DNA of 64,000 bases, from positions 62,001 through 126,000 of the forward strand of contig NZ_JAKKUV010000001.1 of NCBI RefSeq assembly GCF_021864465.1, read 5' to 3'. Each line of letters starts with the position of its first letter. Position 1 is the stretch's first letter. Below the pieces are notes generated by a model. The model saw only the letters and a list, made by a program, of their open reading frames with translations. It did not search any database and was not told the DNA's origin. Shown piece after piece: positions 8,946-18,360 of this stretch. The position numbers and the translations under genes are program-made. Source of the DNA: Hyphobacterium sp. SN044. Lineage in GTDB: Bacteria; Pseudomonadota; Alphaproteobacteria; Caulobacterales; Maricaulaceae.

Positions 8946-9446
8946 ATGGAACTGGCTCCCGAATTCACCACGACGATCATCGATCCGCTCGATTCCGTCG
9001 AGCAGGCGGTGATTGCCGAACAATTGCCCTATGAACGCGACGACGCCGGCGAACTCCACATGAGTGCGCCGGGCGCATGGCGCGATCACCAGATCTGGTT
9101 CGCCTGGCGGCCGGAACTGGAGGCGATCCATATCTGCTCCAGCCTCGACCTGAAGACGCCGCCGAACCGCTTCCGCGAAGTGTGCGAACTGGTCTCGCGT
9201 CTCAATGAGAAGCTCTGGTTCGGCCATTTCGACGTCTGGGCCGAGGATGGCGGCATTCTCTACCGCCACGCCATTCCCCTGCCGCACGGCGAATCCCTGT
9301 CACCGGGCCAGGCCGCGGCGCTGATTCAGGCCGCGCGCGAAGCCGGCGACCGATTCTACCCGGCCTTCCAGTATCTCGTTTGGGGCGGCAAGTCGGTCGA
9401 AGAAGCCGCGCAGGCCGCGATGTTCGAAACCGCCGGGGAAGCATGA
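8946..9446 (+). CDS. YbjN domain-containing protein
   Basis: A 166-aa member of the YbjN (DUF1790-type) family. These have a type III secretion chaperone-like fold, and in E. coli YbjN overexpression affects motility and stress responses. The motifs seen are the acidic N-terminus, IWFAWRPELEAIHICSSLDLKTP (residues about 56-78) and the C-terminal FYPAFQYLVWGGKSVEEA typical of the alphaproteobacterial group. Its stop overlaps the proC start (ATGA at 9443-9446); this YbjN-proC pair is common in alphas. Confidence 0.88.
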   Translation: MELAPEFTTTIIDPLDSVEQAVIAEQLPYERDDAGELHMSAPGAWRDHQIWFAWRPELEAIHICSSLDLKTPPNRFREVCELVSRLNEKLWFGHFDVWAEDGGILYRHAIPLPHGESLSPGQAAALIQAAREAGDRFYPAFQYLVWGGKSVEEAAQAAMFETAGEA

Positions 9447-10279
9447 GCGAGCCTGCAAAACCCGGACGTACCGTTCTGATCGGGGCGGGCCGCATGGGTG
9501 CGGCCCTCGCCTCCGGCTGGCTGCGCAAGCGCGGCGCGGTTGATGCGGAAAACCTGCTGATCGTCGATCCGGGCCGCAATGAGACGTGCAAGGCGCTGGT
9601 GTCGAAATACGGGCTAAAACGCGTGCCGGAACTCGGTCCGCGCATGGCAAAGGACGTGTCGACCGTCGTCCTCGCGGTGAAGCCGCAGCAATTCGACGAA
9701 CTGGGACCGAAACTCGGGGACATCCTCCCCGAGGATGCCGCCGTGATCTCGGTCATCGCGGGCATCTCGATCCGCCGCCTGAAAAGCGCGCTCGGCGATC
9801 GCCCGATCGTGCGCGCCATGCCCAACACGCCCGCCTCGATCGGCAAGGGCATCACCGTCGCCGTCGCCAGCGACGCCCCCGCTGCCGTCAAGCGGCAGGC
9901 GGAAAAGCTCCTGAAGGTCGGCGGCCCGGTCGAGTGGATCACCGACGAGCGCCATATGGGCGCGGTCACCGCCGTGTCGGGCTCCGGCCCGGCCTATGTC
10001 TTCTTCATGGTCGAGGCACTCGCCGGTGCCGGCTTCGCCGAAGGCTTGCCGCGCGAACTGGCCGAGCGCCTCGCCCGCGAAACCGTCGTAGGGGCCGCTG
10101 CCCTGCTCGCCGAAAGCGACCAGAGCCCGGCGGAACTGCGCCGCGCCGTCACCTCGCCGGGGGGCACGACCCAGGCGGCGCTCGACGTGCTGATGACCGG
10201 CCTGCCGGACCTGATGCGCAACGCCGTCGCCGCCGCCGAACGCCAGTCCCGCCGCCTCGGCGGCGACAACGGGCGGTAG
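9443..10279 (+). CDS. proC: Pyrroline-5-carboxylate reductase
   Basis: Reduces 1-pyrroline-5-carboxylate to L-proline with NAD(P)H, the last step of proline synthesis. The Rossmann motif GAGRMGAALASGWL lies at about residues 13-26, RAMPNTPA near 128, and the family signature with GSGPAYVFFMVEA near 180. It has 278 aa. The start at 9443 was chosen because it overlaps the ybjN stop and begins just before the Rossmann fold. It is convergent with the next gene, with 3 bp between stops. Confidence 0.94.
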   Translation: MSEPAKPGRTVLIGAGRMGAALASGWLRKRGAVDAENLLIVDPGRNETCKALVSKYGLKRVPELGPRMAKDVSTVVLAVKPQQFDELGPKLGDILPEDAAVISVIAGISIRRLKSALGDRPIVRAMPNTPASIGKGITVAVASDAPAAVKRQAEKLLKVGGPVEWITDERHMGAVTAVSGSGPAYVFFMVEALAGAGFAEGLPRELAERLARETVVGAAALLAESDQSPAELRRAVTSPGGTTQAALDVLMTGLPDLMRNAVAAAERQSRRLGGDNGR

Positions 10280-10282
10280 GGT

Positions 10283-10696
10283 CTAGCTCGGGTTTGCGGT
10301 CCAGCGCACGTCGGCTTCGTCGTGGCAGCTGCCGGTGAAACCGTCGAACCCGGACGGGAAGCCCGTAGTCATGAACTCGATATTGACCCGGCCCCAGACA
10401 TTCGAGACATGGCCGTCCTCCATCACCACGGAGACGTCACAGCTCCAGTCGGCGCGGCTCGGGTCGACAGCGATCCAGTAGCCCGCGAACAGACCGACCC
10501 GGTCGTCGTAATTGCCACCCAGGCCCGGCACGTAGACGCGCAGCTCGCCATAGCGCGGATGGAATTGCTGCAGCACGGCGGTGGTGCCGACATCCTCCAG
10601 ATAGATGACGGTCCCGGCATTCGAGACCCAGGCTTCGTCGGCAAGAGCCGGCGCGGCCAGCGAGGCGACCATCGCCGCCGCGAACAGTGTTTTCAT
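10283..10696 (-). CDS. Secreted hypothetical protein, 137 aa
   Basis: A signal peptide MKTLFAAAMVASLAAPALA is followed by a mature domain of about 118 aa with several Trp and one Cys pair (WSCDV and GSCHDE), which could form a disulfide in the periplasm. I do not recognise a family. ATG 10696 is preferred over an in-frame upstream start because it begins the signal peptide. It is convergent with proC. Confidence 0.7.
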   Translation of the reverse strand: MKTLFAAAMVASLAAPALADEAWVSNAGTVIYLEDVGTTAVLQQFHPRYGELRVYVPGLGGNYDDRVGLFAGYWIAVDPSRADWSCDVSVVMEDGHVSNVWGRVNIEFMTTGFPSGFDGFTGSCHDEADVRWTANPS

Positions 10697-10762
10697 GACA
10701 ATCCCTGTGTTGAACCGCTGCAGCCTACAGGGGCGCGGGACCGCCACAAGCGGAATTGCGTG

Positions 10763-11233
10763 TCACCACACGCCGGTGATGGTTTCGCCCTCATAGAGTT
10801 CCGCGATCCGCCGCCTGGCGGCACCGACGATCCCGTCAGGCAGGGCACTCGGCCTGAACCAGCCGGTCTCGGCGATTTCGTGATGCGCGGTCATCGCGCA
10901 GCCCGACCACTCGCGCACGCGGAACACGGCGACATGATCGCCGCGGAAGACCTGTTCGTTGGAGTAGACGCCGACCAGTTCGGGTATGCCCGCCGGGTCG
11001 ATCCCGGCCTCTTCGCGCAATTCCTTGCGCAGGGCATCATAGATCGTCTCGCCGCGCTCCACCCCGCCGCCCGGGAAATGCCAGCCCGCCACATAGGTGT
11101 GCTTCACCAGGAGAATTTCCCCCGCCGGATTTTCCACGATGCCGCGCACGCCCAGCGTCATGCCGCGCTGGATCCGCCACCATCGCTGGATGAAGGGCCG
11201 GATCAGCGGTTCGGCGCGTGTTCGGAGATTCAC
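10763..11233 (-). CDS. NUDIX hydrolase
   Basis: A 156-aa hydrolase of nucleoside diphosphates linked to another moiety. The Nudix box is complete: GGGVERGETIYDALRKELREEAG, around residues 53-75, with the metal-binding REEAG. The N-terminal segment RPFIQRWWRIQRGMTLGVRGIV is typical of a group annotated as NUDIX domain proteins in alphas. The substrate cannot be told from the box. Confidence 0.9.
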   Translation of the reverse strand: MNLRTRAEPLIRPFIQRWWRIQRGMTLGVRGIVENPAGEILLVKHTYVAGWHFPGGGVERGETIYDALRKELREEAGIDPAGIPELVGVYSNEQVFRGDHVAVFRVREWSGCAMTAHHEIAETGWFRPSALPDGIVGAARRRIAELYEGETITGVW

Positions 11234-11332
11234 CGTTTTTCCTTCACATGCCTGCTGCGGACTGCTAGCCCGGACGCCGCGTCCGGGTTATGTACCCTGC
11301 CACGTCTGTCTGTTTTGTGTGAGGAAATCCGC

Positions 11333-11413
11333 ATGGCTGCCCTTGTTGTTTTCGGTGTCTGCTTCGGCGTTTTCGCGCTTCTCAACCTGATCGAATACAA
11401 GCGCATCGACTAG
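11333..11413 (+). CDS. Small membrane peptide, 26 aa
   Basis: ATG at 11333 follows a good GAGGA ribosome site by 6 bases. The frame encodes one hydrophobic helix (residues about 2-19) and a charged end, EYKRID, and then stops with TAG. It lies 21 bp before the Na/Ca exchanger gene and is probably on the same transcript. It could be a small regulatory subunit of the exchanger or a translational leader. The frame is short, so the call rests on the ribosome site and the clean single-helix pattern. Confidence 0.55.
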   Translation: MAALVVFGVCFGVFALLNLIEYKRID

Positions 11414-11434
11414 AGCCTCAACGGGCTTTCGCTC

Positions 11435-12490
11435 ATGACGCTGCTCGCAGCTTTCGCGCTCATCCTCGCTGGCATCGTGGCCTTGCTGTTCGGCGGGGAT
11501 TTCCTGATTCGCGGGGCGACCTCGCTCGCGAAGAAATGGAACGTGCCCTCCCTGCTGATCGGTCTCACGATCGTCGCCTTCGGCACGTCTGCCCCAGAAC
11601 TCGTCGTGTCGATCGACGCCTCCCTGTCGGGCTATCCCGGTCTCGCCATCGGCAATATCGTCGGCTCCAACATCGCCAACGTGCTGTTCGTGCTGGGCCT
11701 CCCGGCGATCTTCGGCGCCATCGCCACGCAGGCGCCCGGCGTGAAACGCAATGCGGTCTTCGCCCTGCTCGCCTCCGGCGCGCTGATCTGGGCGGCCTGG
11801 GATGGCGGGATCCAGCTCTGGGAGGGCGGCATTCTCGTCGCGCTCATCATCCTCTTCGTCGGCTATATGGGCGTTCTCGCGCGCAGGAAGCCGGACGATC
11901 CCCTGATCGCCGAACTGATCGAGGCCGATGACGGCCCCGGTCTGCCGAAATCCGGCGCGGCGATCGCCCTCTTCCTGATTGTCGGTCTCGTCGCATTGCC
12001 GCTCGGCGCGCACATGATCGTCTCCGGCGGCACGCGCGCGGCCGAACTGCTCGGCGTGCCGGACGCGGTGATCGGCCTGACCGCGGTCGCCATCGGCACC
12101 TCGCTGCCGGAACTGGCCGCCGTGATGGTGGCCGTGATGCGCCGCAATGCGGAACTGGCGATCGGCAATGTGCTCGGTTCGAATATCTTCAACATCTTCG
12201 CGGTTGGCGGCGGTGCGTCGCTCGCGGTCGGTCTGACTGGCGGCACGCTCGCCGTGCCGGAGCAGATCATGACGTTCGACGTCTGGGTGATGCTGGCCGC
12301 GGCCGTGGTACTGGCGCTCTGGGTCTTCGCTGGCCGCGCGGTCGGACGCCTGACGGGTCTCGTCTTCTTTGGCGCCTACGCCGTCTATATCGGCGCGCTG
12401 GCCTGGATGAACCCGGTCAGTCTCGGCGACCCGGACGCGGAGGGTTACGACGGCCCGGTCGTGATAATCCTGGACGAGGACAACGGATGA
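11435..12490 (+). CDS. Calcium/sodium antiporter (CaCA family)
   Basis: A YrbG/CaxA-type Na+/Ca2+ exchanger in the inner membrane, 351 aa, with about ten transmembrane helices. The two inverted alpha repeats are clear. Alpha-1 has GTSAPELVVS and GNIVGSNIAN (about residues 50-85); alpha-2 has GTSLPELAAV and GNVLGSNIFN (about 225-260). Their acidic and Asn residues line the ion site. It overlaps the next gene by ATGA. The two secreted EF-hand genes in the first 6 kb suggest this cell invests in calcium handling, though no direct link is shown. Confidence 0.92.
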   Translation: MTLLAAFALILAGIVALLFGGDFLIRGATSLAKKWNVPSLLIGLTIVAFGTSAPELVVSIDASLSGYPGLAIGNIVGSNIANVLFVLGLPAIFGAIATQAPGVKRNAVFALLASGALIWAAWDGGIQLWEGGILVALIILFVGYMGVLARRKPDDPLIAELIEADDGPGLPKSGAAIALFLIVGLVALPLGAHMIVSGGTRAAELLGVPDAVIGLTAVAIGTSLPELAAVMVAVMRRNAELAIGNVLGSNIFNIFAVGGGASLAVGLTGGTLAVPEQIMTFDVWVMLAAAVVLALWVFAGRAVGRLTGLVFFGAYAVYIGALAWMNPVSLGDPDAEGYDGPVVIILDEDNG

Positions 12491-13032
12491 TCCGCACCAT
12501 CGCCGCCCTGGCCGCCGCCGCGCTTCTGACCGGCGCGGCCCATGCCGGTCCCGACGATTTCAGCTACGGCCCGGTGTTCGACAGCTACGGCCGTGTCGCG
12601 GACATTCCTGACGCCGAGGCCCTGCCGGCCGATACGGTGCTCCGCGTTGCCTTCGATATCGCAGAAGGCGCGGATCCGGGCGAGGTCAGCCGCCGGATCG
12701 ACAGCGCGGCGCGTTTCATCAACATGCATGCCCGCGCCGGGCTCGAGCCGATGAATGTCGAGGTCGCCATCGTGCTGCACGGCCGTGCAGCCTGGGACGT
12801 AACGACTGCGGACTGGTATGCCACCCATCAGGACGGCGCGGAAAATGCCAATGCCGAACTCGTCGCGCAGCTGATCGATCTCGGCGGCGTGCGATTCTTC
12901 GTCTGCGGCCAGACGGCGGCCTATTACGACATCACCGGCGACGACCTGCTGCCGGGCGTCCAGATGTCGCTGTCGGCGATGACGGCGCATGCCCTGCTGC
13001 AGCAGGACGGCTACACGCTGAACCCGTTCTGA
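12487..13032 (+). CDS. Exported DsrE/DsrF-like protein
   Basis: 181 aa with a signal peptide of about 20 residues (GAAHA cleavage) and a DsrE-like domain. The family pattern is a beta-alpha sandwich with NVEVAIVLHG near residue 98 and a CGQTA loop near 139 containing the single cysteine. Cytoplasmic DsrE proteins pass sulfur; exported single-domain members of unknown role are common in proteobacteria. Its start overlaps the exchanger stop (ATGA), so the two are co-translated. Confidence 0.75.
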   Translation: MIRTIAALAAAALLTGAAHAGPDDFSYGPVFDSYGRVADIPDAEALPADTVLRVAFDIAEGADPGEVSRRIDSAARFINMHARAGLEPMNVEVAIVLHGRAAWDVTTADWYATHQDGAENANAELVAQLIDLGGVRFFVCGQTAAYYDITGDDLLPGVQMSLSAMTAHALLQQDGYTLNPF

Positions 13033-13039
13033 CGGGCTT

Positions 13040-13441
13040 CTATTTCTTGCGGAAGCGCGTCAGGCCGACCGATTCGGCCTCCTTGTAGACGTCCATCTTG
13101 CGCGTCGTGACGGCCGCGGCCAGCACGGCGTCGGGCGTCAGAGCGGCGTCGAGGATCGCGCCGCACAGCGTCTCCTGCAGGTCGAATTTCCGGTCGTTCA
13201 ACGCGCGGATCGCGTTGAACAGATAGTCGTAATCGACCACGGTTTGGATCCGGTCGGTCCCGTCCCAACCCTTCGCCGACACCACGGTGACCACATCGAT
13301 GCGCACGCGCTGACGGCGGCCGCGTTCGTGATCGTGAATGCCGATCTCGACGTCCACAACGACGCCGTCCAGCCGGTAGACGAACACGTCATTGCCGCCG
13401 GACTGGGTCAGGGCGTCTTCGATGATCTGGGCGAGGTTCAC
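13040..13441 (-). CDS. folB: Dihydroneopterin aldolase family protein
   Basis: 133 aa of the FolB fold. The family start is visible as YRLDGVVVDVEIGIHDHERGRRQRVRIDV (about residues 21-49), which includes the active-site Glu/Gly-Ile-His segment, followed by VVDYDYL near 79. In folate synthesis FolB splits 7,8-dihydroneopterin, and it can also epimerise it. The GTG start at 13441 overlaps the folM stop (GTGA). An adjacent FolB and FolM pair points to a pterin pathway, either tetrahydromonapterin or folate. Confidence 0.85.
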   Translation of the reverse strand: MNLAQIIEDALTQSGGNDVFVYRLDGVVVDVEIGIHDHERGRRQRVRIDVVTVVSAKGWDGTDRIQTVVDYDYLFNAIRALNDRKFDLQETLCGAILDAALTPDAVLAAAVTTRKMDVYKEAESVGLTRFRKK

Positions 13442-14220
13442 GGTTTGGCATCCTTCCGCACGGCGGGGTCGAACATCACGTCGCGATTGCGGGAGTCGAA
13501 ATGCTGCCCGCCGTCGACCAGCAGGGTCGACCCGGTAAAGGACGGCGTGTCGAGGATGAATTGCAGCGCGCGAACCAGGTCTTCCGGTGTCGAGCCGCCC
13601 TGCATCGGATTGTGTGTATGCGCCCGCTCGAATTCTTCTTCGGTCTGATCCCCCGAGGGCAGGGTGATGCCCGGTGCCAGTCCGCACACCCTCACGTCCG
13701 GCGCGAAGCTGCGCGCCAGCAAGTCCGTCGCACCGTGCAGGGCCTGTTTCGCGACCGTGTAGGAGAAGAAGTCCGGGTTCAGATTCCAGAGCTTCTGGTC
13801 GAGCATGTTCACGATCACGCCGCTGTCCCGGCCCATGCCGCGATGCGGCCGGGCGAAGGCCTGGGCCAGCAGGACCGGCGCTTTCAGATTGAGGTCGATC
13901 GTTCGGCTGAACTGTTCGGGATCGATCTCGCCGGGCTGGTCGTATTCGAAAATCGAGGCCGAGTTGACCATGAGCCTCATGGGCCCGAGCCGCGATATGA
14001 GCCCGTCCATGAAGTCCGGCACGCCCCGCCAGTCCGTCAGGTCGAAGCCGGCGCACTCTGCCGACATCCCCTTCGCGGCGAGCGCATTGGCAAGCGCTGC
14101 GCCGCGATCGACCGACGCGTTCGCATGGATGACGACGTGAAACCCTCGCTCGGCGAGCGCCCGCACGAACACTTCGCCCAGCCGGCGGGCACCTCCGGTC
14201 ACGAGGGCAACGGGCTTCAT
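13438..14220 (-). CDS. FolM-like pteridine reductase (SDR)
   Basis: A short-chain dehydrogenase/reductase, 260 aa, of the FolM/PTR1 group that reduces dihydromonapterin or dihydrofolate with NADPH. The cofactor motif is TGGARRLG (8-15; Arg in place of the usual GxG indicates the pteridine reductase type). NSAS is near residue 86, and the catalytic Tyr-x3-Lys is YTVAK, about residue 154. A C-terminal STLLVDGGQHF closes the fold. It overlaps both neighbours by four bases, so the three genes form one translated unit with folB downstream. Confidence 0.85.
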   Translation of the reverse strand: MKPVALVTGGARRLGEVFVRALAERGFHVVIHANASVDRGAALANALAAKGMSAECAGFDLTDWRGVPDFMDGLISRLGPMRLMVNSASIFEYDQPGEIDPEQFSRTIDLNLKAPVLLAQAFARPHRGMGRDSGVIVNMLDQKLWNLNPDFFSYTVAKQALHGATDLLARSFAPDVRVCGLAPGITLPSGDQTEEEFERAHTHNPMQGGSTPEDLVRALQFILDTPSFTGSTLLVDGGQHFDSRNRDVMFDPAVRKDAKP

Positions 14221-14987
14221 GCTGTCTCCTTTCCCGGAACGAACAACTGAGGCGCGTCACCCACCACCGCGCGCAGGAAGAAGAGCAGATCCTGAGCGTA
14301 ATAAAGCTGCTGGCGCGATGAAATCAGAAAGGCGTCGTCGAGTTGCCGGATCAGCACGACCGACCAGCACGGAAAGCCGGGTGCATCGGATTCGCCGATG
14401 GCGGGATTGACCTTGTAGCCTTCTGCCGCCGCGCCTTCGATCGAATGCCGGAGCGCATCGAGTATCGCCTCGCGCTCCCCGCGATCCTTCGGGACATAAA
14501 GCACGATATTGATCTTCCGCACATTGAGTTCCGCCTTCATCCAGACGCGGAACCCGCGCTCGCCCGGCAGCTCGATGTCATAGAGCGCGATGCAGCTGTC
14601 GGCGTTCTTGCGCACCCTGACCTTCGTCTTCGGCGCAATGCGCCGGCTGCGGCGGGACGTGCCCGGATCGGAAAAGTCGGGCTGGGGATTGTCGAAAAAG
14701 GCGAGTGTCTGCGGCAGTAGCCGGGTCAGAAAGGCATCGGTCCGGTGCCTGAGATGGGCCGCGTCGCCCTGCGCGAATGACACGACGAACACGATCAGCA
14801 ATAGCGGTAGAAGAACGCCGATCAGGTAGAACGAAGCCTCGATCCAGTCGGGTCTTTCGGTACTGTCCAGCAAGGCCCCGATGGTGAGAAACAGGCAGAA
14901 GCCAAGCAGCGCCGTCAGGGCGAGAACAATCAGCGTCCGCACCCAGGGCGGCACGAAGACATTCGCCAGATTCTGGAAGAGTTCCAT
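14217..14987 (-). CDS. Membrane protein of unknown function, 256 aa
   Basis: Starts at ATG 14987 and overlaps folM by ATGA. Two strong hydrophobic segments (about residues 14-38 and 48-72) anchor it. They are followed by a basic linker ([16 protein letters not shown], about 112-127) and a soluble domain of about 120 residues with alternating beta-like strands. I do not recognise the family. Coupling to folM-folB suggests co-regulation rather than a pterin reaction. Confidence 0.65.
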   Translation of the reverse strand: MELFQNLANVFVPPWVRTLIVLALTALLGFCLFLTIGALLDSTERPDWIEASFYLIGVLLPLLLIVFVVSFAQGDAAHLRHRTDAFLTRLLPQTLAFFDNPQPDFSDPGTSRRSRRIAPKTKVRVRKNADSCIALYDIELPGERGFRVWMKAELNVRKINIVLYVPKDRGEREAILDALRHSIEGAAAEGYKVNPAIGESDAPGFPCWSVVLIRQLDDAFLISSRQQLYYAQDLLFFLRAVVGDAPQLFVPGKETA

Positions 14988-15018
14988 TGCGCTACGACGC
15001 CTCGCTGGGTTGCGAACC

Positions 15019-15126
15019 CTATCTAGCGCGTTGTGCGGTCGCGGCAAAACCGGGCATAAGTCCGCGCGCGATTGCTGCACCTAGGCGCTTGCCTGCGCCT
15101 GTCACCAGGGCGATTTTGTCGGCCAT
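15019..15126 (-). pseudogene. N-terminal stub of an SDR gene
   Basis: On the minus strand the frame starts at ATG 15126 with [22 protein letters not shown], an unmistakable Rossmann start of the pteridine-reductase-like SDRs (TGxxxRLGxxIA). After about 22 residues the resemblance ends and the frame stops at 15019. It is the 5' end of a deleted gene. Its ATG shares the CATG palindrome with the uvrC start, and an SDR divergent from uvrC may be the ancestral arrangement. Confidence 0.65.
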
Positions 15127-17035
15127 GAAAGCCTCCCGTCCGGAACGTCCGCCGATCGAAGCGGCCGACAGACCCGCCCCGGTGCCCGAGGGCGCGGGCA
15201 AGCTGTCCGGCCCCGACATCATTGCGGGCTATGTAAAGAACCTGCCCGGAAAGCCGGGGGTTTACCGCATGTACGGGGAGGATGGCGAGGTTCTCTATGT
15301 CGGCAAGGCCCGGAATTTGAAAAACCGGGTGTCGAACTACGCAAAATCCGGCGGGCATACCAACCGCATCGCCCTGATGATCGCGCTGACAAGGTCGATG
15401 GAATTCGTCGTGACCGCGACGGAAACCGAGGCGTTGCTGCTCGAAGCCAATCTCATCAAGCGGCTGAAGCCGCGCTTCAACATCATCCTGCGCGACGACA
15501 AGTCCTTCCCCTACATCCTGGTTCGAAAGGATCATGGCGCGCCGCAAATCCTGAAGCATCGTGGCGCGCGGAAAGCCAAGGGCGAGTATTTCGGCCCCTT
15601 CGCCAGTGCCGGCGCGGTGAACCGCACGCTGAACACGCTGCAGAAGGCCTTCCTGCTGCGCACCTGTTCCGACAGCGTCTATGAGGGCCGGACCCGGCCC
15701 TGCATGCTCTACCAGATCAAGCGCTGTTCCGGCCCCTGCGTCGATCTCGTCTCGCTCGATGACTACCGCGAACTCGTCGGCGAGGCCGAGGCCTTCCTGC
15801 GCGGCAAGTCCAACACGTTGCGCGAGGAGTTGAGCGCAAGGATGCAGGCCGCGTCCGAGGAACTCGACTTCGAGACCGCCGCTCGCCTGCGCGACCGCAT
15901 CCGCGCCATCGCGGCGGTGACCACCGACCAGGGCATCAACGCCGAAGGCGTGGAGGAAGCCGACATCGTCGCGCTGGCCCAGGAAGGCGGGAAGAGCTGC
16001 GTCCAGGTCTTCTTCTACCGGGCCGGGCAGAACTGGGGGAACCAGTCCTTCTTCCCGCGCCATGAACAGGACAGTGCGCCCGAAGACGTGCTCTCGGCCT
16101 TCATCGCGCAATTCTATGACGACCGTCCGGCGCCGGGCCTGATCCTGACTTCGCACGCCTTGCCCGAAGGAGAGCTGATCGCCGAGGCGCTGACGCTGAA
16201 GACCGGGCGCAAGGTGACGGTCCATGCGCCCTCGCGCGGCGAGAAGAAGAAGCTGGTCGAGCAGACGCGGCGCAATGCCGAGGAAGCACTTTCGCGCCGC
16301 ATGTCGGAAACCGCGACCCAGACCCAGCTACTGAAGGGCGTGGCAAAGGTATTCGGCCTCGCCGAACCGCCGCAACGGATCGAGGTCTACGACAACTCCC
16401 ACATCCAGGGCACGAATGCGCTGGGCGCGATGATCGTCGCCGGGCCGGAAGGCTTCACGAAGAACCAGTATCGCCGCTTCAACATGAAGCCGGAGGATGT
16501 CGGCACGAATGACGACTTCGCGATGATGAATGCGATGCTGAAACGCCGCTTCTCGCGCATGTTGAAGGAAGCCGACCAGGGCGCGCCGGTCCCGGACCTC
16601 GTTCTGATTGACGGTGGCAAGGGCCAGCTCTCGGCCTCGCGCGCCGTGATGGAAGAGCTGGGGCTGTCCGACATTCCGCTTGCCGCCATCGCCAAGGGGC
16701 CGGAGCGCGATGCGGGCCGCGAGGCCTTCTACATGGACGGCCGGGCGCCGTTCAAACTGCCGATGAATGATCCGGTGCTGTACTATCTCCAGCGCCTGCG
16801 CGACGAGGCGCACCGTTTCGCGATCGGCGGGCACCGCGCCAAGCGCGAGCGCGCCATCCGGGAAAACCCGCTCGACGGCATTCCTGGCGTCGGTCCGTCG
16901 CGCAAAAAGGCCTTGCTGGCGCATTTCGGATCGGCCAAGGCGGTGAGGGGGGCGGCGCTTTCCGACCTCGAAGGGGTGGAAGGCGTCTCCAAAGCCATGG
17001 CAAAACGCATCTATGACTGGTTCCGCGATGCTTAG
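15125..17035 (+). CDS. uvrC: Excinuclease ABC subunit C
   Basis: Makes both incisions in UvrABC nucleotide excision repair. It has 636 aa: a GIY-YIG nuclease domain (GVYRMY 45-50 and LYVGKA 57-62), a Cys-rich region ([13 protein letters not shown]), a UVR domain binding UvrB (near 230-260), an RNase H-like 5' nuclease domain with [20 protein letters not shown], and a C-terminal helix-hairpin-helix ([17 protein letters not shown]). The start ATG 15125 gives a 38-residue N-terminal extension before the GIY domain, usual in alphas. No clear Shine-Dalgarno precedes it. It is the first gene of a uvrC-pgsA-two-component run. Confidence 0.95.
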   Translation: MKASRPERPPIEAADRPAPVPEGAGKLSGPDIIAGYVKNLPGKPGVYRMYGEDGEVLYVGKARNLKNRVSNYAKSGGHTNRIALMIALTRSMEFVVTATETEALLLEANLIKRLKPRFNIILRDDKSFPYILVRKDHGAPQILKHRGARKAKGEYFGPFASAGAVNRTLNTLQKAFLLRTCSDSVYEGRTRPCMLYQIKRCSGPCVDLVSLDDYRELVGEAEAFLRGKSNTLREELSARMQAASEELDFETAARLRDRIRAIAAVTTDQGINAEGVEEADIVALAQEGGKSCVQVFFYRAGQNWGNQSFFPRHEQDSAPEDVLSAFIAQFYDDRPAPGLILTSHALPEGELIAEALTLKTGRKVTVHAPSRGEKKKLVEQTRRNAEEALSRRMSETATQTQLLKGVAKVFGLAEPPQRIEVYDNSHIQGTNALGAMIVAGPEGFTKNQYRRFNMKPEDVGTNDDFAMMNAMLKRRFSRMLKEADQGAPVPDLVLIDGGKGQLSASRAVMEELGLSDIPLAAIAKGPERDAGREAFYMDGRAPFKLPMNDPVLYYLQRLRDEAHRFAIGGHRAKRERAIRENPLDGIPGVGPSRKKALLAHFGSAKAVRGAALSDLEGVEGVSKAMAKRIYDWFRDA

Positions 17036-17654
17036 ATCCCTGCCGAACGCCCTGACCGTCCTGCGCATGGCGTCGGCACCGGCCGGGGCCGTGCTGATGA
17101 TCCTCAGTTATGGCAGCAGCGAAGGCCGGCCCTTCGCGGGGATCGACCTGTCGGCCTTCCAGGAAGAGGCGGACGCGCTGGCACTGGCGGCGATGATCTT
17201 GTTCGTTCTTGGCGCCCTGACCGACATGTTCGACGGATGGCTGGCGCGCGCACTGAATGCCGTAACGCGGGCCGGGGCCTTGCTCGACCCGATCGCCGAC
17301 AAGGTCTTCGTGGCCTTCTGGCTGTTCGTCTGGGTCTGGATCCTGCCCTTCAATCTGATGATCGTCGTGCCCGCCGCCGCCATCATCGCGCGCGACATCA
17401 TGCTGACCGTGATCCGGCTTCAGCGCCTGGGGCAGGAATCGGTCCCCATTCCCGTCAGATTCGACGCCAAGATGAAGACGACGGCGGAATTCATCACCCT
17501 GGCCTTGCCCTTCCTGGCCGGCCTGCTGGCCGTCAACGGCATCGGCCTGACAGACTGGTTCTTCATCGAGATCTGGATGTCCTTCCTGTGGTTCTCCGCC
17601 GCGCTCAGCCTCTACACGGCGATCCGCTACCTCCTGCCCCGGAAGCGCGCATGA
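17028..17654 (+). CDS. pgsA: CDP-alcohol phosphatidyltransferase (PgsA-type)
   Basis: Probably makes phosphatidylglycerol phosphate from CDP-diacylglycerol and glycerol 3-phosphate in the inner membrane. The CDP-alcohol motif DG-x2-AR-x8-G-x3-D-x3-D is complete, from D69 to D91. It has 208 aa with about five hydrophobic helices. A polar insertion of about 20 residues after helix 1 (residues 29-48) is longer than in E. coli PgsA. The ATG at 17028 overlaps the uvrC stop, the usual uvrC-pgsA order in proteobacteria. Phosphatidylserine synthase-like alternatives share the motif, but the context favours PgsA. Confidence 0.88.
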   Translation: MLRSLPNALTVLRMASAPAGAVLMILSYGSSEGRPFAGIDLSAFQEEADALALAAMILFVLGALTDMFDGWLARALNAVTRAGALLDPIADKVFVAFWLFVWVWILPFNLMIVVPAAAIIARDIMLTVIRLQRLGQESVPIPVRFDAKMKTTAEFITLALPFLAGLLAVNGIGLTDWFFIEIWMSFLWFSAALSLYTAIRYLLPRKRA

Positions 17655-18358
17655 ACGCCCCGGCGGACACCGAGCCGCACCTGCTCATCGTCGATGACGA
17701 CGACCGCATCCGTTCGCTGCTGAAACGCTTCCTGGCCGAGCGCGGCTTCCGCGTGACCACCGCACCGGACGGGGCGAAGGCCATGTCACTGATGAAGGGG
17801 ATGGCATTCGATCTCCTTATCCTCGACGTGATGATGCCCGGCATGGACGGGTTCGAACTGACCGGCGCGGTGCGCGAGAAGGGCGATGTGCCGATCATCC
17901 TGCTGACCGCACGCGGCGAGGCCGACGACCGCATCCGGGGGCTGTCGCTCGGCGCGGACGACTATCTGCCCAAGCCGTTCGAGCCGGAAGAACTGGTGCT
18001 GCGGATCCGGTCCATCCTGAAGCGCGCCCGGCCGACCGGCCCGGCGCATGCCAAGGTGCGCTTTGGCGGCTGGGAATATGATCTGCATCAGGAAACCCTG
18101 TCGAAGGGCGGGGCGCGGGCGCGCCTGACCGGCGGGGAAACCGCGCTTCTCTCCGCGCTCGCCGCGACCCCGTCGCGCGCGGTCAGCCGGATTGCCCTGT
18201 CGGAAAAGACCGGCGGAGGGGAGCGCGCGGTCGACGTTCAGGTCACCCGCCTCAGGCGCAAGATCGAGCGCGATCCGCGCCAGCCCCTGCACATCCAGAC
18301 CGTGCGCGGGGAGGGCTACAAGCTGATCGCCGACGCCGTGTTCGAGGATAGGGGCTGA
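17651..18358 (+). CDS. OmpR/PhoB-family response regulator
   Basis: A 235-aa DNA-binding regulator. The receiver domain has the acidic triplet at 15-18, phospho-acceptor Asp59 (LLILDVMMPGMDGFE) and the YLPKPF lysine near 109. The C-terminal winged helix ends with QVTRLRRKIERDP and the typical HIQTVRGEGYKL. It overlaps pgsA by ATGA and is followed directly by its histidine kinase. The target genes are unknown. Confidence 0.92.
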   Translation: MNAPADTEPHLLIVDDDDRIRSLLKRFLAERGFRVTTAPDGAKAMSLMKGMAFDLLILDVMMPGMDGFELTGAVREKGDVPIILLTARGEADDRIRGLSLGADDYLPKPFEPEELVLRIRSILKRARPTGPAHAKVRFGGWEYDLHQETLSKGGARARLTGGETALLSALAATPSRAVSRIALSEKTGGGERAVDVQVTRLRRKIERDPRQPLHIQTVRGEGYKLIADAVFEDRG

Positions 18359-18360
18359 TC

